Shown piece after piece: positions 26,100-38,300 of a stretch of DNA of 64,000 bases. Source of the DNA: Pipra filicauda (lineage: Eukaryota > Chordata > Aves > Passeriformes > Pipridae). Where the stretch lies: contig NW_024104314.1 in the NCBI RefSeq assembly GCF_003945595.2, positions 1,302,001 through 1,366,000 on the forward strand, written 5' to 3'. The first letter of the stretch is position 1; each line of letters opens with the position of its first letter. Both the position numbers and the translations under genes were made by a program. Below the pieces are notes generated by a model. The model was not told the origin of the DNA and searched no databases. It saw only the letters and a list, made by a program, of their open reading frames with translations.

Positions 26100-27891
26100 T
26101 TTTGCATACTGAGAGCAGAGGTTTCCTTCATCCTCTCTGACCTTCTGACATGGTGGGCATCAGTGGCCAGGGTGTGAATGGGAAGAAATACCAGATTTCT
26201 TTGGGCAGGAGAAAATTTAAAGGATATATTTTTGTCCAGTGCTGTAGCTCACTCTGTGGCCAGAGCTGGAAGGGCACCGTGTGGTCTAACTGTGGTTCAC
26301 TATTTACTCATGGCCATAACACAGCCACCATCCAAAGGAAGACAGAGAGACCAGCCAGGGTCACAAAACAAATAACACAAAGAAAACTCAAATCTCATGA
26401 CAGTTGCCTTACATAGTTACCTTACGTTGGAAGGAACTGGCACAGGCAGATAAGGCTCATGTCAATCAACCTATTTTGGCAGCAGGTATAGGAAGATACT
26501 GCTGTGATTTGGGATGCAAACAGCTGCATTCAGCTACCTACACAAGACTGATCTCTCAGCTGTGGATATTGTAATGACCAGACTATGAATCTTCACACTC
26601 AAGGTTAATTCCCATTTTCAGTAATGGATGGGAAAAGCTGAAAATCCATCAAAACTACAAATAGGAGGAAAACGCCTCTGAAACCAAATGCCTTGAGAAA
26701 GTACCAGGTATTTAATGAAAGGCAGGTGTAGCAAATGCTGTGAGCTCTTGAGATTCAAGTGTGTCCTCTTTCCAGAGGTATCCAAAGGAAAAGATGAAAA
26801 ACCCTGAATATGTTAGAAGGAAGGTTATGCCAGTTGCCCTCTAACAGCGACTTCTCAAAGGCTCCAGTCTCAGGGACACCTCTATCACTTATTATCTAAG
26901 GGGAGAAAAGTAAAGTAAATACAGGATTTAAAAGTACAGAACATACAAGGCTGTCTGGGATAGACAGGAATTGCAGTTATGAGCCAATATAATAAGAAAG
27001 AATGGTGATATGTGGAGTCATTAAGTCATTATTTTCCTAATTGCAGATGATTTTGCCGTACAATTCCTTTCACAAGCATAAAACAGCTGCGTTCAAGTCT
27101 TGGTACTGAGGCTGCAACCCCAGAGACCTATAGAAACATGACAAATCTGGTGTGCATGCATAGCCCTTATTCCCAGGAATTAAAGAATACTTCTAAAGGT
27201 TAAAAACTCCAGGAGAAAACGCTATATAAAGAGTTTTAAGGACCCATCTGAAGGAGAAAGAAAGCATTTGCCTTAACAACGATTCACTTTTAATTGTTTT
27301 GTGTGATTTCAATGGACGCAAACTGATTTGGGAGGGAGACAATTTGCAAAGTCCTCTTGGTTGGTAGCACTGTGTGCTTTACAGTTTAACCTGTAAACTG
27401 CTTCTCATAATATCCTGTAATGGTTTCCTGCTCTCAGCACCATAGAGGGCAGTTGCCCACGTAAATCCCACACTAGATAGGTGACCCCTTTATGATCCAG
27501 CCCACACAGTAGATGAGAGAGAGATCCTGCTTCGCTCATAAAACCAATCATTCTTCCCTAATAGTCTACAATTTGCAGCCATCATAAAACCCACCCTCAC
27601 CATATTTAGCGGGCAGGGGTGTATTTCTGAGCTTGAAGGTTAAAGACCTGCACAGGTCCATCCCTATGGCTGGACTGCTAACAGAAGTCAGTAATTCACA
27701 GCAGGCTACCACTAAAAATAAGAAGGCCTAATACAGGAGCAAAGGACCTCCTGGAAGCTGCAGAGTTATGTGCCACCGGGCTGCACAGCACTGGGAGACA
27801 TTGATAAACTTTGCAGCCAATACACCCAGGAGTACCAATGGGAACATTTTCTTTCCACAATAGCCACTGAAGTCTTTAACACAGAATATAA
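26100..27891. other. Gene-free interval, unique sequence
   Basis: No gene, recognisable repeat or RNA is visible. Open frames are short, and those at 26150-26416 have no domain. Sequence is AT-leaning and CpG-poor. Confidence 0.55.
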
Positions 27892-28260
27892 TATTTTCAG
27901 CCTACTCAGTGTCTCGCCACCCTCCTCTCCAAAGCAAGCCATACTGATGACATCTTCCTTATCATCAATAAAAATGATGTACAGCAGACTGTGGAGTTAT
28001 TCAACAAGCAATTTCCAAAGATCACCTTTAGTACAGCGTATAAAACAGATCTAGGACTCCCTTTCCAGGATGTCAGAATTTTATGAAGCATCAACTCTAC
28101 ACTTGCAGCTCCCCGTTACGAGAACAGTGCTTCTCGCAGATATGCAGTGCTTTGCTTGCCTCAGCACATTCCCATGACCGTGCAAAAAGGTTGCCTGTGA
28201 TGAGGATCATTATTAAAGGCATCAAGGAGGTGATGCAAGAGATGGAAAGCCATTTGCAAA
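27892..28260 (+). pseudogene. Decayed reverse-transcriptase relic, possibly Penelope-like
   Basis: An open stretch (27892-28083, ended by TGA at 28084) translates to a run containing TDDIFLIIN (from 27943) and, about 24 residues later, FPKITFSTAY and GLPFQDVRI. The order [YxDD]-IFxI, about 20-25 residues, a PxIxFTxxx motif, then LPFLDVxI is characteristic of the reverse-transcriptase palm of Penelope-like and related elements. It differs from CR1, whose core is usually YADDT. The tyrosine of the core is lost (H-T-D-D). After a frame change, the frame 28083-28322 continues with a basic stretch (HDRAKRLPVMRIII) that may correspond to the region following the palm. Stops upstream and the frame change show it is dead. 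No endonuclease domain or terminal repeats were found. The match is from memory of family motifs. Confidence 0.5.
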
Positions 28261-28540
28261 ACACACTTAGAAAAGAGCTGAGCAGATGTTGCTGTCTAGC
28301 TGCTCATCTTGCCTGGGCCTGAAGACCACCCTCGATGCAAATAGCCCCACCAAGCTCCACGAGCACAGATAAGCTCTGCTATTGATGCGCTTTTTTTCCT
28401 AATTAATGTTGTTACAACTGAAAAGATGGCCCCAGGAATTGATTATGTAAATCCCTCAGATGGATAGAAGTTTCTTTCCAACTGAAGTGAGCATCACAGA
28501 TGATTATTTCTGCCATCCCTGCAGCAGTGAGGGTGAGCTG

Positions 28541-28605
28541 AGAGCTAAGCACATGCTCAGAGCTAAGCACAGGCTGTTACAGGAATTTCTGAATCGAGGA
28601 CTGAA
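28541..28605. repeat. 18-bp tandem unit in a possible fossil hairpin element
   Basis: Two adjacent 18-bp units (28541-28558 and 28559-28576) share 'agagctaagcaca.gct'. They are followed by 'gttacaggaatttctgaatc'. The combination resembles the widespread sauropsid element with repeated 'gttaagcacatgcttaa' followed by 'gtgctttgctgaatc'. The tandem pair is certain; the family assignment is tentative. A clearer member is at 54582-54708. Confidence 0.5.
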
Positions 28606-30274
28606 TCTCTTCCTGCGATTGCAGTGCTGATTTCTGACTGTGGAGATTAGTCATGAAGAGTCAAGAGGCAGGACAGAAACACATCTGTTACTCTGTTGGT
28701 CGGAAGAGGAAATATTTTTCCCACCTCGGTATTTCACACCCGTCTTCACTTTTTCCTGTCAGCACCTCCTCTCCCATAGCTATGTTTTCAAATCCAGGGA
28801 CATCACCATTACTCAGGAACAGGCCCTCTAGCAAAGATGAGATAAAAGTAAAATTACCAGCACATCACTGACCAAGGACACTGAATCCTACTCTAACTGG
28901 AACAAACAGCTGTCTTCCAGTGATTTCTGTATCCTGCAATTTGCATCACATGAGGAAAAAGTAAATTTTAGAAAATTGGCCCAAAAGAGTCAAAATTAGA
29001 TTAAAAAATAGCGTACCATAACAGTTATCTTCTGCATTTCAGAGTGCAGGTAGTAGAATTTACTGCACGGGAGAAAAGGTGAATGGATTTGCATTTAAGT
29101 TTCATCACTTTTAAGGTCCCCAGTATCCAAACCTCCCTTTAAAAGAGCCCTAGTGGACAATAAACTCTTTTAGAAAATATGCAGCAAAGCAGCAGTGCCC
29201 AATAAACAGACATAAAATTAGACTGCTGTAATGTTTCAGCTGTTCACTTCCTTTGATACAGGCAGCTGGCAGCAAGACATTTGAAAAGACAGAAGAACAA
29301 GTAAGTTCTAATGGATAAATATATACTTGTTTCATACCATATGTGTTTTAAACACACATAAATGCACACACTCACACAGGTGTACTAACAGGATAAACTC
29401 ACAGGGCAAACAGAAGTGAATAGTCACCAATATAGACAGTGGGCTACCATTAAGCATTTAAAATAATTACAGTTTTTAAACCACAGAAACAAGAATTTAA
29501 AAAGAATAGTTTGGGTACATTTTCCTCTAGAACGAAAATTTCTCAACCGTTTCCTCCTCAGTGAAATCAGAATTCACCAGTGCCATTGTATTGTCAAAAC
29601 AAAAGCTTTCTGCTGGAGATTTGAGACCAAAGTGTCCCCAAACTGACCTCCCAGAAATGACCCAAGAAAGTTATTTCTGATAATATCTCAGTAAACAAAT
29701 AGATTTTTTTTTCATTTCTTATTCATCAGTGGATGCCTTTCCACATGCTACTGTTATGTGAAGCCACAGGAAGATGTTCTCCTTTACATACAGACAGTAC
29801 TGACTTGCAGGAGGGAAGGTGGCAGCTGCCCCTTCTCTCTGCACACTCCACTTCTTATGCAGATCTGTGCTTCCAGGTCTGTCCCCATAAAACTTCCCTC
29901 TCTCAAAGGGAAACAACAGGATGTACAGCTCTTCACAATGACCTTCTCAGTAAGATGCTCGCACAGGAATCAAAGGATATTCATTCTTCACAAAAGCCAG
30001 TTTCCATTGTAAGCCTTTCATTCAACAGACCAAGCTGACCTGTCTTTATGCAAAATAGCCCTCAACCTGTGAATTGCTAAAGAATTAAAAAAAAATAATA
30101 ATTTGAAAAAGAAATCATTGGGTTATTTGCATTAAAAAAACCCAAACCAGTATTCACCATAAGAAACCAAGAAGCCATTGTGCTTTATGCAGTAGATCTT
30201 TGGCCTTGCTTTCCTCCTCCTTCCTTCAGCTCAAGAGCCCTGGGAGGTCCATGCAGCCTGGACCACCTTATTCC

Positions 30275-30293
30275 CATCATCATCATCATCATC
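30275..30293. repeat. (CAT)6 microsatellite
   Basis: Six uninterrupted CAT units. The two longest forward frames in this area (30180-30572 and 30200-30664) read through it as poly-I or poly-H and are not credible genes. Confidence 0.9.
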
Positions 30294-31442
30294 ACTGGGC
30301 ACTGCAGGGTGGGAGAGTTTTTTGCATGGTCCCAGGGAGCCCATGTCCTCCAGCCCCTCCTGCAGAAGCAGGGGAAGGCTTTTTGTCTGCAGTTATTCAG
30401 CTCTCATGTGCTCTACTTTCCTTCTGGATATTATGTTTTTATTTTCATGAGTGTTTGCAGCACCTTTCCATCTTGCAACAACTGGCTGATAGAAATATCA
30501 ATGTTATCAGTCCCTATCTGTACCTGGGTACAAAGCCATTCCAGGGCAACCAAAATAGAGAACCTTTTCTAGAAGGAAAAAAAAACAAAACACTATCTGT
30601 ATTTGGCTTGAAGACACTGTCAAATGGTTTTGTGGTCCTTTTGGCACCAGGACATATACAATAGGAAAAACCCTACTTTCTCATGAATATGATTTCTTCC
30701 CCCTCTGAAACACTGAATATATTTTTACCTGATTTATACCATAAAGGTACAAGTCCTTAAAATCTTTCCTCACTTACAGCATGTGTTCAGCTCTCATTTT
30801 TACATTTGTGCAATGAAAATAAAAATAACCAGTAAATGTATATTTTCACTTTTAATAGGAACAGGTGTATATTCAGCAGGATGGGAAGGCACTGACCAAC
30901 AGGTGCTGCTGTCCCACTGCAGGAGGAGTTTATTCTGGTTCTTCAATTAGCAATCCTTGCCTGGACTCTTCCCACTGCATGGAGATGCTGTGAGGCTGGA
31001 AAGGACCTCAGAGGCTTTGAGCAGTGGTGATTGGTGAATCACACTGGTCCCAATTAACAGATACGTAACACAATACTGAAATTCCATATTGAATTTCCTC
31101 CTTCTGAGATGATATTTGCCCCACTAGATTTTGATGGTAAGGACGAGCCTAAGGCATGAACAGAATACAACCAAGCACTCGAAATATCTGCAACTCATGC
31201 TATGCTAAAAAAAAAATAAAAAATTGTAAGAGCAGCCAAACAAAAAAAAAAACAATGCTCTGCAAAGGTTTTTAACCTTTGTGCATTGATTTCTATATGA
31301 AAAAGTGTTCCCCTTGCAATGTTTAGTAGCCTATAGCTTTGTATTGACAGGAGCTGTGGTTCAAGAGAGAGACACGGAGGGGAGTTGGCTGCCTTGGAGG
31401 TTCTGATGGTGCTCTGAGAGACCAGGGGGGTCAGAGAGGGTG

Positions 31443-31543
31443 TTTTAATTCAGAATATCAGGGAAAAGACTTCACCTCTTTATCCTCCAATATTTCCATA
31501 TAGGTGTTTATTATTATACTTTATGTAGGTGCTAACTTTGGAT
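31443..31543 (+). repeat. 101-bp dispersed direct duplication, copy 1
   Basis: This segment is about 95% identical (five differences by hand alignment, all transitions, no gaps) to 33813-33913, offset exactly 2370 bp. Similarity stops sharply at both ends. The copy is bracketed by a 9-bp GC-rich inverted repeat (ggggggtca at 31425-31433 and tgacccccc at 31547-31555) that the other copy lacks. The copy's AT-rich composition contrasts with its GC-richer flanks. That suggests this is the derived, inserted copy. It has no poly-A tail, no target-site duplication I can define and no coding potential. Confidence 0.9.
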
Positions 31544-31981
31544 GTGTGACCCCCCAGCTCCAGGAAGAGGAGGCTTGAGGACCTTGCAGGTAGGTTTGGG
31601 AGTTAACCAGGACATCAGAGGCTCTTTCACATGTTTGGAAAATGTGCAGGGCAGCCTTGCTGCTTCCCAAGGAATGTGGAAGGCTCTGTACTTATGTGCT
31701 GCTGTAATTATTACTGCTCTCTTAATCACGTTATGCAAATAGGCTGAGAGGGAAGGAGGGAGAGGAGGCAGCCAGAGGAGTAAAGGGTAATACTTTTGGG
31801 TGGTTACGACTTTGCTCCCTGATTAAAATTCCTGGAATCCTCAATTGTTTCTTATCAAGGGGCTTAAAAAGGAAGATTTTTCTTTTAATAAAAATAAACG
31901 AAGAAAAATGGATCTCTCATTTCCAGGAGATACAATGGAGATCACCTTGTAGTCTGGCAGCAGAATTGATATGATTTGCAT

Positions 31982-33812
31982 TACCAAGGATGACTAAATG
32001 GAGTGTTAAATTATCTCAAAAAAAAAAAAGATGTAAATTGATATTCATGACATCAACAAGGTTAGAAAGAAAAAAAAAAAAGAGAGTGAGTCTTTACATG
32101 TCTTCTTGTACTATACAAGCATTAATCTTATATTCCATGGGCACTACACTACTCCAAAAGGCATCTTCTGCTTTTGTGTGACACCTCTAGGAAATGATTT
32201 GCAATTATATACACCAGTTCTGAAATGTGATGCTGAAGCAATCAGCGTTGGCTATAAAAACACTAATTATTTCTGATAAAGTCATGCTATGGGCGCATTC
32301 TGAACACACAAAAAATGTTCAGCAAGCTATAAATTTGATTTTGGAATAAACACACTGCATTTTAAAGTTTTCCGGTGGGAAAGAGGTAGGGGAGGAGACA
32401 GGGAAGCTGCCTTTTGTATGTTAGCAATGGAATGTCTCAAAAATATTGTGGAGCAATATTTAGACTGTTTTATTGCTTTTAAAATGTTTCACTGACTCTT
32501 CATATAGAGTCCATCACCATTCATATATTTGTCTATACACATGTGTATCGACATGGAATATTACAGGAATATACAGCGGAGTTCTACAAGATATATGCAA
32601 TTTTGTGAGAATAAATCCATATTTGGCTCCCACATGGGTATTATTATCTTGGTTTGGCCCTAGGTTAATGCTATTTCCGACTTGGAGCATAGAAAATGGA
32701 GCTCGTGTGCACCAACCTTGCCACTGCTCGCAAATTTACTTGAGATCACACTTTAAAAGACTCATGAGTTTAACCAAAAATAAGAGATTATTACCTGTAA
32801 CTAGTTGCTCAGCTTTTGGGACTTTATTTTGAGCCTTGTCATAGCTGAAGATTTTCTATGAAGTCTTTGCTCTTGGAATCATAGCTTAACCTTGCCCATT
32901 TATGATTCTATAACTGCAGAAATACGCAGTTTTTGGTAGACCAGAGAAAACTGTTTAGAGCTGTCATAATTTAAAAATATTAGGTTTAAATAGTTTCCAA
33001 ATTCTTAGGACTTATTATAAGGTGTAACATAGAAGGCAATGTTAAATAAAGACTGCAAAGAACAGAAATCTATTGTGGTATTTAGACACCAAATCCCACC
33101 AAAAGAGTTATTTATTGCCATAGTGCTGGCACTAAATTCTTGTAAAATCATCATGCACGTGTCATTCACCTTCTAGACCAAGGCGTGGCATTACCACCAC
33201 AGCTCCAGTCCTCTGTGGCCTGGACACAGTAGGGATTTCACCTGGAGCACATAAATCCCTTCTCAACAGCACAAGCAGCCCCTGTGTCAAGTACAACCAC
33301 GGCCTGTGCTCTGCCCCTTCTCTACCTTTCAGGATTTGTGAAATATTTTTCCCTGGTTGCAATTTTCACATTTCCCTACAGGTCTCCAGTTTTATCAGCT
33401 TTTTGGTAACAGCATTTACACATCTGACAATTTTTGAGCTATTTTCCTCTTCACTGTCCAACACTGAGAACAATTAGGAAAGAACATCAGAATGAGGAAA
33501 GGATATCGGCATTTGGTTAATATCAAAGGAAGGGGAGAGGAGGAGTGGAACGTAATGGAATGTAACCCTGAAGCGTCAAGTAAGATTGCCTAGTTCTTTT
33601 TATTCTTTATTAAAAGAAGCTGCAAATATTTTCTTTAGAGTTAAATACAAATCTTTGAGTACTTGAGGATGGTAATACTGGCTCATAGTCAGACACTTCC
33701 TTCCTCACAGGCAGAGTTGCTGTGTCTCCACTGAAACACATTAACCCCATTAAATTTGTTGCTCACCTCGCTGCCAAGACATTGAGTTATAAGAGCCAAC
33801 TGAAAAATGGTT
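31982..33812. other. Gene-free AT-rich interval
   Basis: Unique AT-rich sequence with A-runs near 32019-32029 and 32070-32082. No gene or recognisable repeat is visible. The forward frame 32473-32832 (119 codons) has no domain. Confidence 0.55.
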
Positions 33813-33913
33813 TTTTAATTCAGAATATCAGGGAAAAGACTTCACCTCTTTATCCTCCAATATTTCTGTATAGGTGTTTATTATCATACTTTATGTAGAT
33901 GCTAACTTTAGAT
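33813..33913 (+). repeat. 101-bp dispersed direct duplication, copy 2
   Basis: Partner of 31443-31543. Flanking sequence on both sides is AT-rich like the copy itself, so this is more likely the source location. The segment contains 'aattcagaatatcaggg', 'cacctctttatcctccaata' and 'ctttatgtagatgctaac'. It matches no transposon family I recognise. Confidence 0.9.
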
Positions 33914-35084
33914 TTGCAGATGTGCATATATGAATAAAATATTTCGTAGATGAGATCATAGATCAGGGCTAACAAATGCAGCAGCGACTTTTTTCATTTG
34001 TAGTAACACAATGACCTTCTTTGCATTGCAAATTTCACTATATTTGGGTTGGGGTGAGGATATGAAATATGTAATATCAAATAAGGATCTACAATAAACA
34101 AAAGTAGATATCTGAGGAACGAGACATCTGAAATTCCCCTTGGCTTGGATTTAACAATTTTTGATGTTTCAGTGTCATACTGCCTTTCTTAGTGAACCCC
34201 AGAATTCACCTTCTGATGTCCCCAGATGACCTGGACATGATGGGTTTGATGGAAGCACTATCTGACTAGCTTTACACCCTCATCTCATGTCTGGAAGAGC
34301 ATCATTTTCTGCAGAGCCCTTTCATACTGGTGGGCATTAATGCCACTCAGCCCTGGAAAGTTCCCAGCAGCACAGTGTGGTTTGCAGGGAGATGTAAAAT
34401 GCTCTATTTAGCAACGTGTCCATTAGTGGACCCCAGATGAAAGCTAAATTAACCACCTGCATTCAGATGCTTCTAAACAGTGTTTCCTGCTGTACTGACA
34501 AGTCATACCTAGTTATTTTCCATGAAGGATATTATCCCTTTAGAGGAAATCTGTCAGAGACAGATCAGTCCAATATTCTCCATCTGTGAACATGGAAATA
34601 TTAACTGAGTGCTCTGTGCAGGCTTGGGATTGTCTTTGCACATTCTTGTCCCCAAATATCACCACTTCATAAAAGAAACTGTGCTTCTAATGTCCTCTTA
34701 AACCCCTATCATGAGAGAATAACAGGAGGGATTTAGAGAAGTGCAAACACTCAGAGAGACGCAAGAAATAGTGAAATTATTGCTGAGCATCTGGGATGAG
34801 AAATGTTTGCCGTCAACCAAAATACATTTTAATTTGTATATTCCACAAATAAATATCCAGTTAATTTCCATGGAATAACTGAAACCAGAAAAGGAAGGGT
34901 CCCCTTAGACAGTGCTGCATTCTAATCTCATGTGCTGTGTTCACTGTATTTTAAAACCTAGCACTTCTTTTTGATGAATAGTCCTTGGCTGCCCTTCATC
35001 CTGGCAGAGGACTTTGAATTTCAACCTTTATTTCACACAGTGGTTTCTCACTCCAGATGTTCCCCCTTTAGACATTCCTGATCC

Positions 35085-35215
35085 ACGTTTAGCACCTCGG
35101 TTTTGGGTGCTACCCGCAGATAACCAAAGCTGAGGCCACTATCGAGCCAAACATCCGCCCGGCCAACGTGCAGTCAATTATTTTAATATTGTCTTTTAAA
35201 TGAATCACTCTAATC
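35085..35215. other. Small CpG-retaining cluster
   Basis: About eight CpG dinucleotides occur in 130 bp, including 'catccgcccggccaacgtgc' near 35152-35171, directly followed by an AT-rich 'cagtcaattattttaatatt'. A CpG-retaining core next to an AT-rich homeobox-type sequence is a pattern seen in conserved vertebrate enhancers; this is inference only. Confidence 0.35.
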
Positions 35216-35289
35216 GTTCTGGCTGCCTACCTCTGAGGCCAAATTAACTTGTCAGCTTCTTTTGTATTTTAAGGGTCAATTTTAGAAAG

Positions 35290-35372
35290 GTCTCAGCAAT
35301 GGCCCAAATCTACTGCCATTGGAATCAATGGCAAAACTCCCGGGATCCTCACTGGAAGCAGGTTTTGGCAAG
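35290..35372. repeat. Fossil hairpin element with gccattg/caatggc core
   Basis: The stretch contains 'gcccaaatctactgccattg', 'gaatcaatggcaaaactccc' and 'cactggaagcaggttttggc'. This follows the familiar sauropsid element 'ggcccaaattctgccattgaagtcaatggcaaaactcccattgacttcactgggagcaggatttggcc' in order. The core hairpin 35315-35332 has perfect 7-bp arms with a 4-base loop. Confidence 0.65.
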
Positions 35373-38300
35373 TACAGAGCATTTATGAAATTTCCAGCCT
35401 TCAGGACAAAATGTCCTCAATATTTCAATGGTGCATTTCTCTGTGGCATTAAAGAGACATCTACCCATGACACAAACACTGAGCCCTAACCAATGGTGCC
35501 TTCTCTGTGCTCCTGCTCTGCATGGTGACATTATTCTCATTCTGCTTTTCGCAGCTGCCTGAAGTCATTGCAGCTTCCTAAATCCCTTTTCCTTCCCCAG
35601 CTGAGCACCAAACTCTTAGATTATTTCTTTTGCAGTTGTTTTAGCTGCACATTACAACACCCTGAATGTTACCATATTAGTAAAAGTAGATTCCCCCTCC
35701 CACCCTTTTTCCCCCTCCATTTTTTCCTTTTCTCAAAATGACGCAACCCCTCACAATTTAGGAAAACTTTGCATTTACCTGCTGTTTACCCCATCTTTCA
35801 CTTCTTTAAATCAAACAAGACTTAACACCAATCCCCAAAGCGCCCCTAATGACCATCTCTCCAAATTGATACACCACTGTTTGTCCTTCAGCCAGTACAC
35901 ACTCCATGGAATCATGTGCATCACCAGCTTCCTTCACACTTCTTTTCCAAGTAGGACTTTGTGAGGCTCTGGACCTGATCTGTTATAGAACATAAATGGA
36001 TTATAAACTCTACCTTTCCTCTAATGACCAGTTGTGCACTTTTAATAAAGAGGCAACCGAGCTAACAATGGTTTGGCAAATCTCCTCCCTAAAGGATCCA
36101 AATTTCAACCTTGGGTGCCCAAGGCTGAGAGAAACTGAACTATTTTCTTTATTTTGCAGAAAGCAAAGTGTTCATTGCAGCCATTTATTCCTGTTATACG
36201 TTTTATAGCACCAGTCAGGATTCCCATACTGGAATGTTGTGTTTTGTGCCAGGATCAAGAAGGGAGATCTTGCTCGTTGGTAATTTTGATAAATTACTTA
36301 AAAGTCTAAACTAAATATGAGGGCACACAAACTAAAGACAAATCAGAGTTTACTTTTAAAAGAAAAAGAACTTGGAATATTTATCACACAATATTGCTTA
36401 ATCTGTAAACTCTTTTAAGAAGCAGTGCTGGTTTACATGGATGGTAAATTCAGATTTTGGGTGGATGCAGAGTCACAGCAGAAAAGCTGTTCCTGAGCAA
36501 ATCCTCAGCTGGGGATGTTCCAAGTTTTGATTTTTTTTTTTTTCTAACTTAACTTCTGACTTTCTTAGTTCAGTCTGGGAACAGATCAATTTAAACAAAA
36601 AGGTGCCAGTACAGTACTGTCCACACAGACATATATTGCAGGACATTAAAATGTCAGCTGGTTCCTCTGGAGTTGGTATCATGACTTATTTTGGAGTTGC
36701 CTGACCAGGTAAACAAGCCAAGAGGTGACAAAAATTAGAAATTCAGCCTCTGATTCCAAGACTTGTAAAAACTATCCCAAATATGAGAGTTAGGTCTTCT
36801 ACCCTCTTTTTCAAAGGACTTACAAATTTTCTCATCTTACTTCATCAGGGAATAAAGGTTCAGGGATACGGATCTGGTTCTCACCCAATTAGCACCTGCA
36901 AGGAAAGCTTCTTGGTTTTCCTGATAAGAAACCACTGTGGGCAACTGCACTCATTTCTGATAGATATCTGAGCCTGGGAAAATCCCCCTCCTTCCCTCCG
37001 GAGCACGGTGTGCCCTGGTTTCCAGTTTCTCCACAGTGGCTCCTGGCATATCTCACCCTCATGCTGCTGTAAATATTAGGAAAACTATGGGGCTGAGCTG
37101 CAAAACGCAGCTGACAACATTTAAATCAATGTGTCAAGCAAGCCAGGAGCAGTTTGCCCTCACCAAAGAGGCGGAAGAGCCAGGAAGCAAAGAATAGAAA
37201 AATCACATTGATTAAAAATAAATAGAAAGAAATTTCCCATATTTTTAAATTTTTGTTATATTTAATCCAGATATGGCAATCATCCATTTAATTTATTTTT
37301 CACTACTAAAAAAAGATCATCCCCTACCACCACACACGGAGAGAAAAGGCAGGCGATTTATTCTTAAACATATTTCTCCTGAACTGACCATGACCTCACT
37401 AGGTATATATTTCTCTCCACTTGACATTATCACAGAGTGAAAGAGTAGTTTTACCTTGCATATAAGACTTAAAAAGAGTAAGTCATTGATCTTGGTTTTC
37501 ATTTCTGCCACATAGGAATGCACGGGCATTTTTTCTTCCACAAATGTGGATTTGGGTAAAAGCCAGCTTTTACTTCTCTGGTAATATACACCACCAGTTT
37601 GTGTGTGACTGGCAACTGATGCTCTTGCCTCTGAAAGAGGAGAGCAGTGGCATTTGTCATGGCATGCCTCTGACATTTTCCACAGCAAGGGGCAGATAAT
37701 ATCAAACTCTTGCTCATCCATTCAACTTCCTGGGGAGAAACAGACTTCAAAAAATAAACCCAAGGAAAAATAGACCGTTAGACACTTGTCCTAAGTGCTG
37801 CAAGAAAAGAAAAAAGAAGTGTTTGTAAATGCACCAAATGGCAGGAACAGAGTTTATCTTTGATTTGTCCTTGTTGGTGCTTGTCTGTGCAATTACACAC
37901 CTTTCTCTCCTAGGGCAGGGCTCGGCCCCGGGGTCCTGGGGGAGCCACAGGACGTTTGGCTTTAGTCCTGCAACAGATGCCCCCAAAAATTCTCCACACT
38001 GAGACCGAGACACGGTATTTGAAAGCTTTAATGGGCCACCTATGGGCAATGAAAAGAAGCATCAGCAAAAGCAAGACTGAGCATCCCATGGGGTCCATCT
38101 CTTACAAACTCCCCGTGTGCCAAATTCCCTAAGCAACTGGAAGAACAAGAGGCTTCACAGAAGCTTTTTTAAGCATCCCCAAATCCACGGGGCACCACAA
38201 TGACTGCAAGCTGTGCTACAGAGAGACACCGTTGGGAGAAGTGTCTTGAAACAGCTTAATAGTTTCATCTTGAAGTTTAATTCCTAAAAATGCATCAATT

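Larger units (their letters stand above)
28335..31981. promoter_or_regulatory. Cluster of six POU octamer sites
   Basis: Exact octamers ATTTGCAT or its complement ATGCAAAT occur at 28335 (-), 28939 (+), 29087 (+), 30125 (+), 31733 (-) and 31974 (+). For AT-rich DNA I would expect about 0.2 in this length. Only two others were noticed in the window (57699 and 60676, both +). These are recognition sites for POU-family transcription factors. Clustering could mark an enhancer or be chance. The sites are spread over 3.6 kb, with a gap from 30132 to 31733. No gene lies in this interval; other contents are listed separately. Confidence 0.3.

Noticed and set aside
31005..31025. CR1-like wording 'ggctggaaaggacctcagag'
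   Set aside because: Only about 20 bases resemble the CR1 3' end; the surrounding sequence does not continue the match.
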